Assembly (NCBI RefSeq): GCF_006539825.1
Contig: NZ_BJNT01000003.1
Location: forward strand, 107,985 to 171,984
Source of the DNA: Corynebacterium variabile
GTDB taxonomy: Bacteria > Actinomycetota > Actinomycetes > Mycobacteriales > Mycobacteriaceae
Reading direction: 5' to 3'
DNA length: 64,000 bases
This document shows positions 63,598 to 64,000 of this stretch, in pieces. Each line of letters starts with the position of its first letter. Position 1 is the first letter of the stretch. Position numbers and translations under genes: made by a program. The notes beneath the pieces were generated by a model. It was not told where the DNA came from. It was given only the letters and a program-made list of their open reading frames with translations, and searched no databases.

Positions 63598-63975
63598 TCA
63601 ACTCAGTGCTTCGACGCTGGTCTCCAGGCCGTCCGGGGCGTCCTCCCCCAGTCGCTCCAGCTGGCCGTCGAGAACCGGGAGGGCGACCTCCTGCAGTTCG
63701 TCCGGGCAGTCGCCGATCCGGGAGCGGATCAAGGGGTGCTCGTCGACGACATCGGATGCGGTGAAGGGGGCACCGGCCCACACGGCAGCCACGGTCGCCG
63801 CGCAGAGCCCGGTGGTGTGGTCGGCGTCCCCCGGGGACGCGTGATTGAGGGCGACGGTGCAGGCGTCCTGCAGCGCAAGTACCAGCTCGCGATCGTCGTC
63901 AGCCACGTCGTCGCACTCGGTGAGGAAATCGGTACTGCTGTCGTCAGCGAAGATGGTCTCGTCCCAGCTGCTCAT
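63598..63975 (-). CDS. DUF4259-like protein
   Basis: The 125-residue acidic cytosolic protein resembles DUF4259 in its start (SSWDETIFADDSSTDFLTEC, cf. the GxWGxxxFxxDxAxDxxxEL pattern of that family) and helical remainder (ELVLALQDACTVALNH, CAATVAAVWAG). Family membership is tentative and no function is known. ATG 63975 has AAAGG eight bases upstream. It lies 97 bases before sahH on the same strand. Confidence 0.6.
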   Translation of the reverse strand: MSSWDETIFADDSSTDFLTECDDVADDDRELVLALQDACTVALNHASPGDADHTTGLCAATVAAVWAGAPFTASDVVDEHPLIRSRIGDCPDELQEVALPVLDGQLERLGEDAPDGLETSVEALS

Positions 63976-64000
63976 CGACGGTGCCTTTCTCTGGGGGGGT

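Overview
The window is a GC-rich actinobacterial chromosome segment. Its gene content and order point to the genus Corynebacterium (order Corynebacteriales), probably one of its high-GC species. The basis is a sigH-rshA-whcE locus, an mtrA-mtrB-lpqB locus, an adnA-adnB-(K+ channel)-uvrD2 operon, PPA1309/UPF0182/YlbL/DUF2342 neighbours, and a fruR-fruK-fruA(IIABC) operon. Much of the order from 15 kb to 63.5 kb resembles, from memory, the M. tuberculosis Rv3193-Rv3248 region. The species was not determined.

Layout. 0-1.7 kb: two permeases of a peptide/nickel-type ABC importer (minus strand), the second with an in-frame amber codon at its natural N-terminus. 1.9-6.0 kb: PcrA helicase, a divergent chorismate mutase and a secreted S1 protease. 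6.2-10.2 kb: fructose PTS operon (DeoR-type repressor, 1-phosphofructokinase, IIABC permease) with a clear promoter. 10.2-15.0 kb: accessory region with a lipoprotein, then a decayed minus-strand operon (SDR pseudogene, intact DJ-1/PfpI, XRE/MmyB regulator pseudogene, methyltransferase pseudogene) and a two-domain VOC protein. 15.2 kb: initiator tRNA-Met. 15.4-22.6 kb: conserved envelope/protease block (UPF0182, PPA1309, YlbL-type Lon/PDZ protease, DUF2342 metalloprotease-like protein). 22.6-25.7 kb: a YgiC-like ATP-grasp ligase paired with a YgiB-like lipoprotein, another lipoprotein and a YgjP-type metallopeptidase. 25.7-37.8 kb: a TOMM-cyclodehydratase-like E1 protein convergent with a DNA-repair operon encoding AdnA, AdnB, a K+ channel and UvrD2. 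37.8-42.4 kb: DUF3152, DUF3107, DEAD-box helicase, a propeller-like exported protein and a small membrane protein.

42.4-47.5 kb: stress regulation and housekeeping: WhcE/WhiB1 behind a long G-poor leader, a 24-codon bL37 ribosomal protein gene, SigH with its anti-sigma factor under an apparent autoregulated promoter, SRAP abasic-site protein, AroA and RsgA. 47.6-50.5 kb: furA-katG. 50.5-55.6 kb: DUF6912, HAD-like, DUF6459, SecA and long HPF. 55.7-63.5 kb: ComF, LpqB, MtrB, MtrA, thymidylate kinase and SahH, all on the minus strand, followed by a DUF4259-like gene.

Functional themes are DNA repair and helicases (PcrA, UvrD2, AdnAB, SRAP), oxidative and thiol stress (SigH/RshA/WhcE, FurA/KatG, DJ-1) and cell-envelope homeostasis (MtrAB-LpqB, SecA, lipoproteins). 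Many start codons sit 6-8 bases after a TANNNT-type -10 box, so leaderless transcripts look common. No insertion sequence, prophage or CRISPR array was seen. The most unusual items are the amber-interrupted genes at 1.6-14 kb, the YgiB/YgiC-like pair and the orphan TOMM-type E1 protein.
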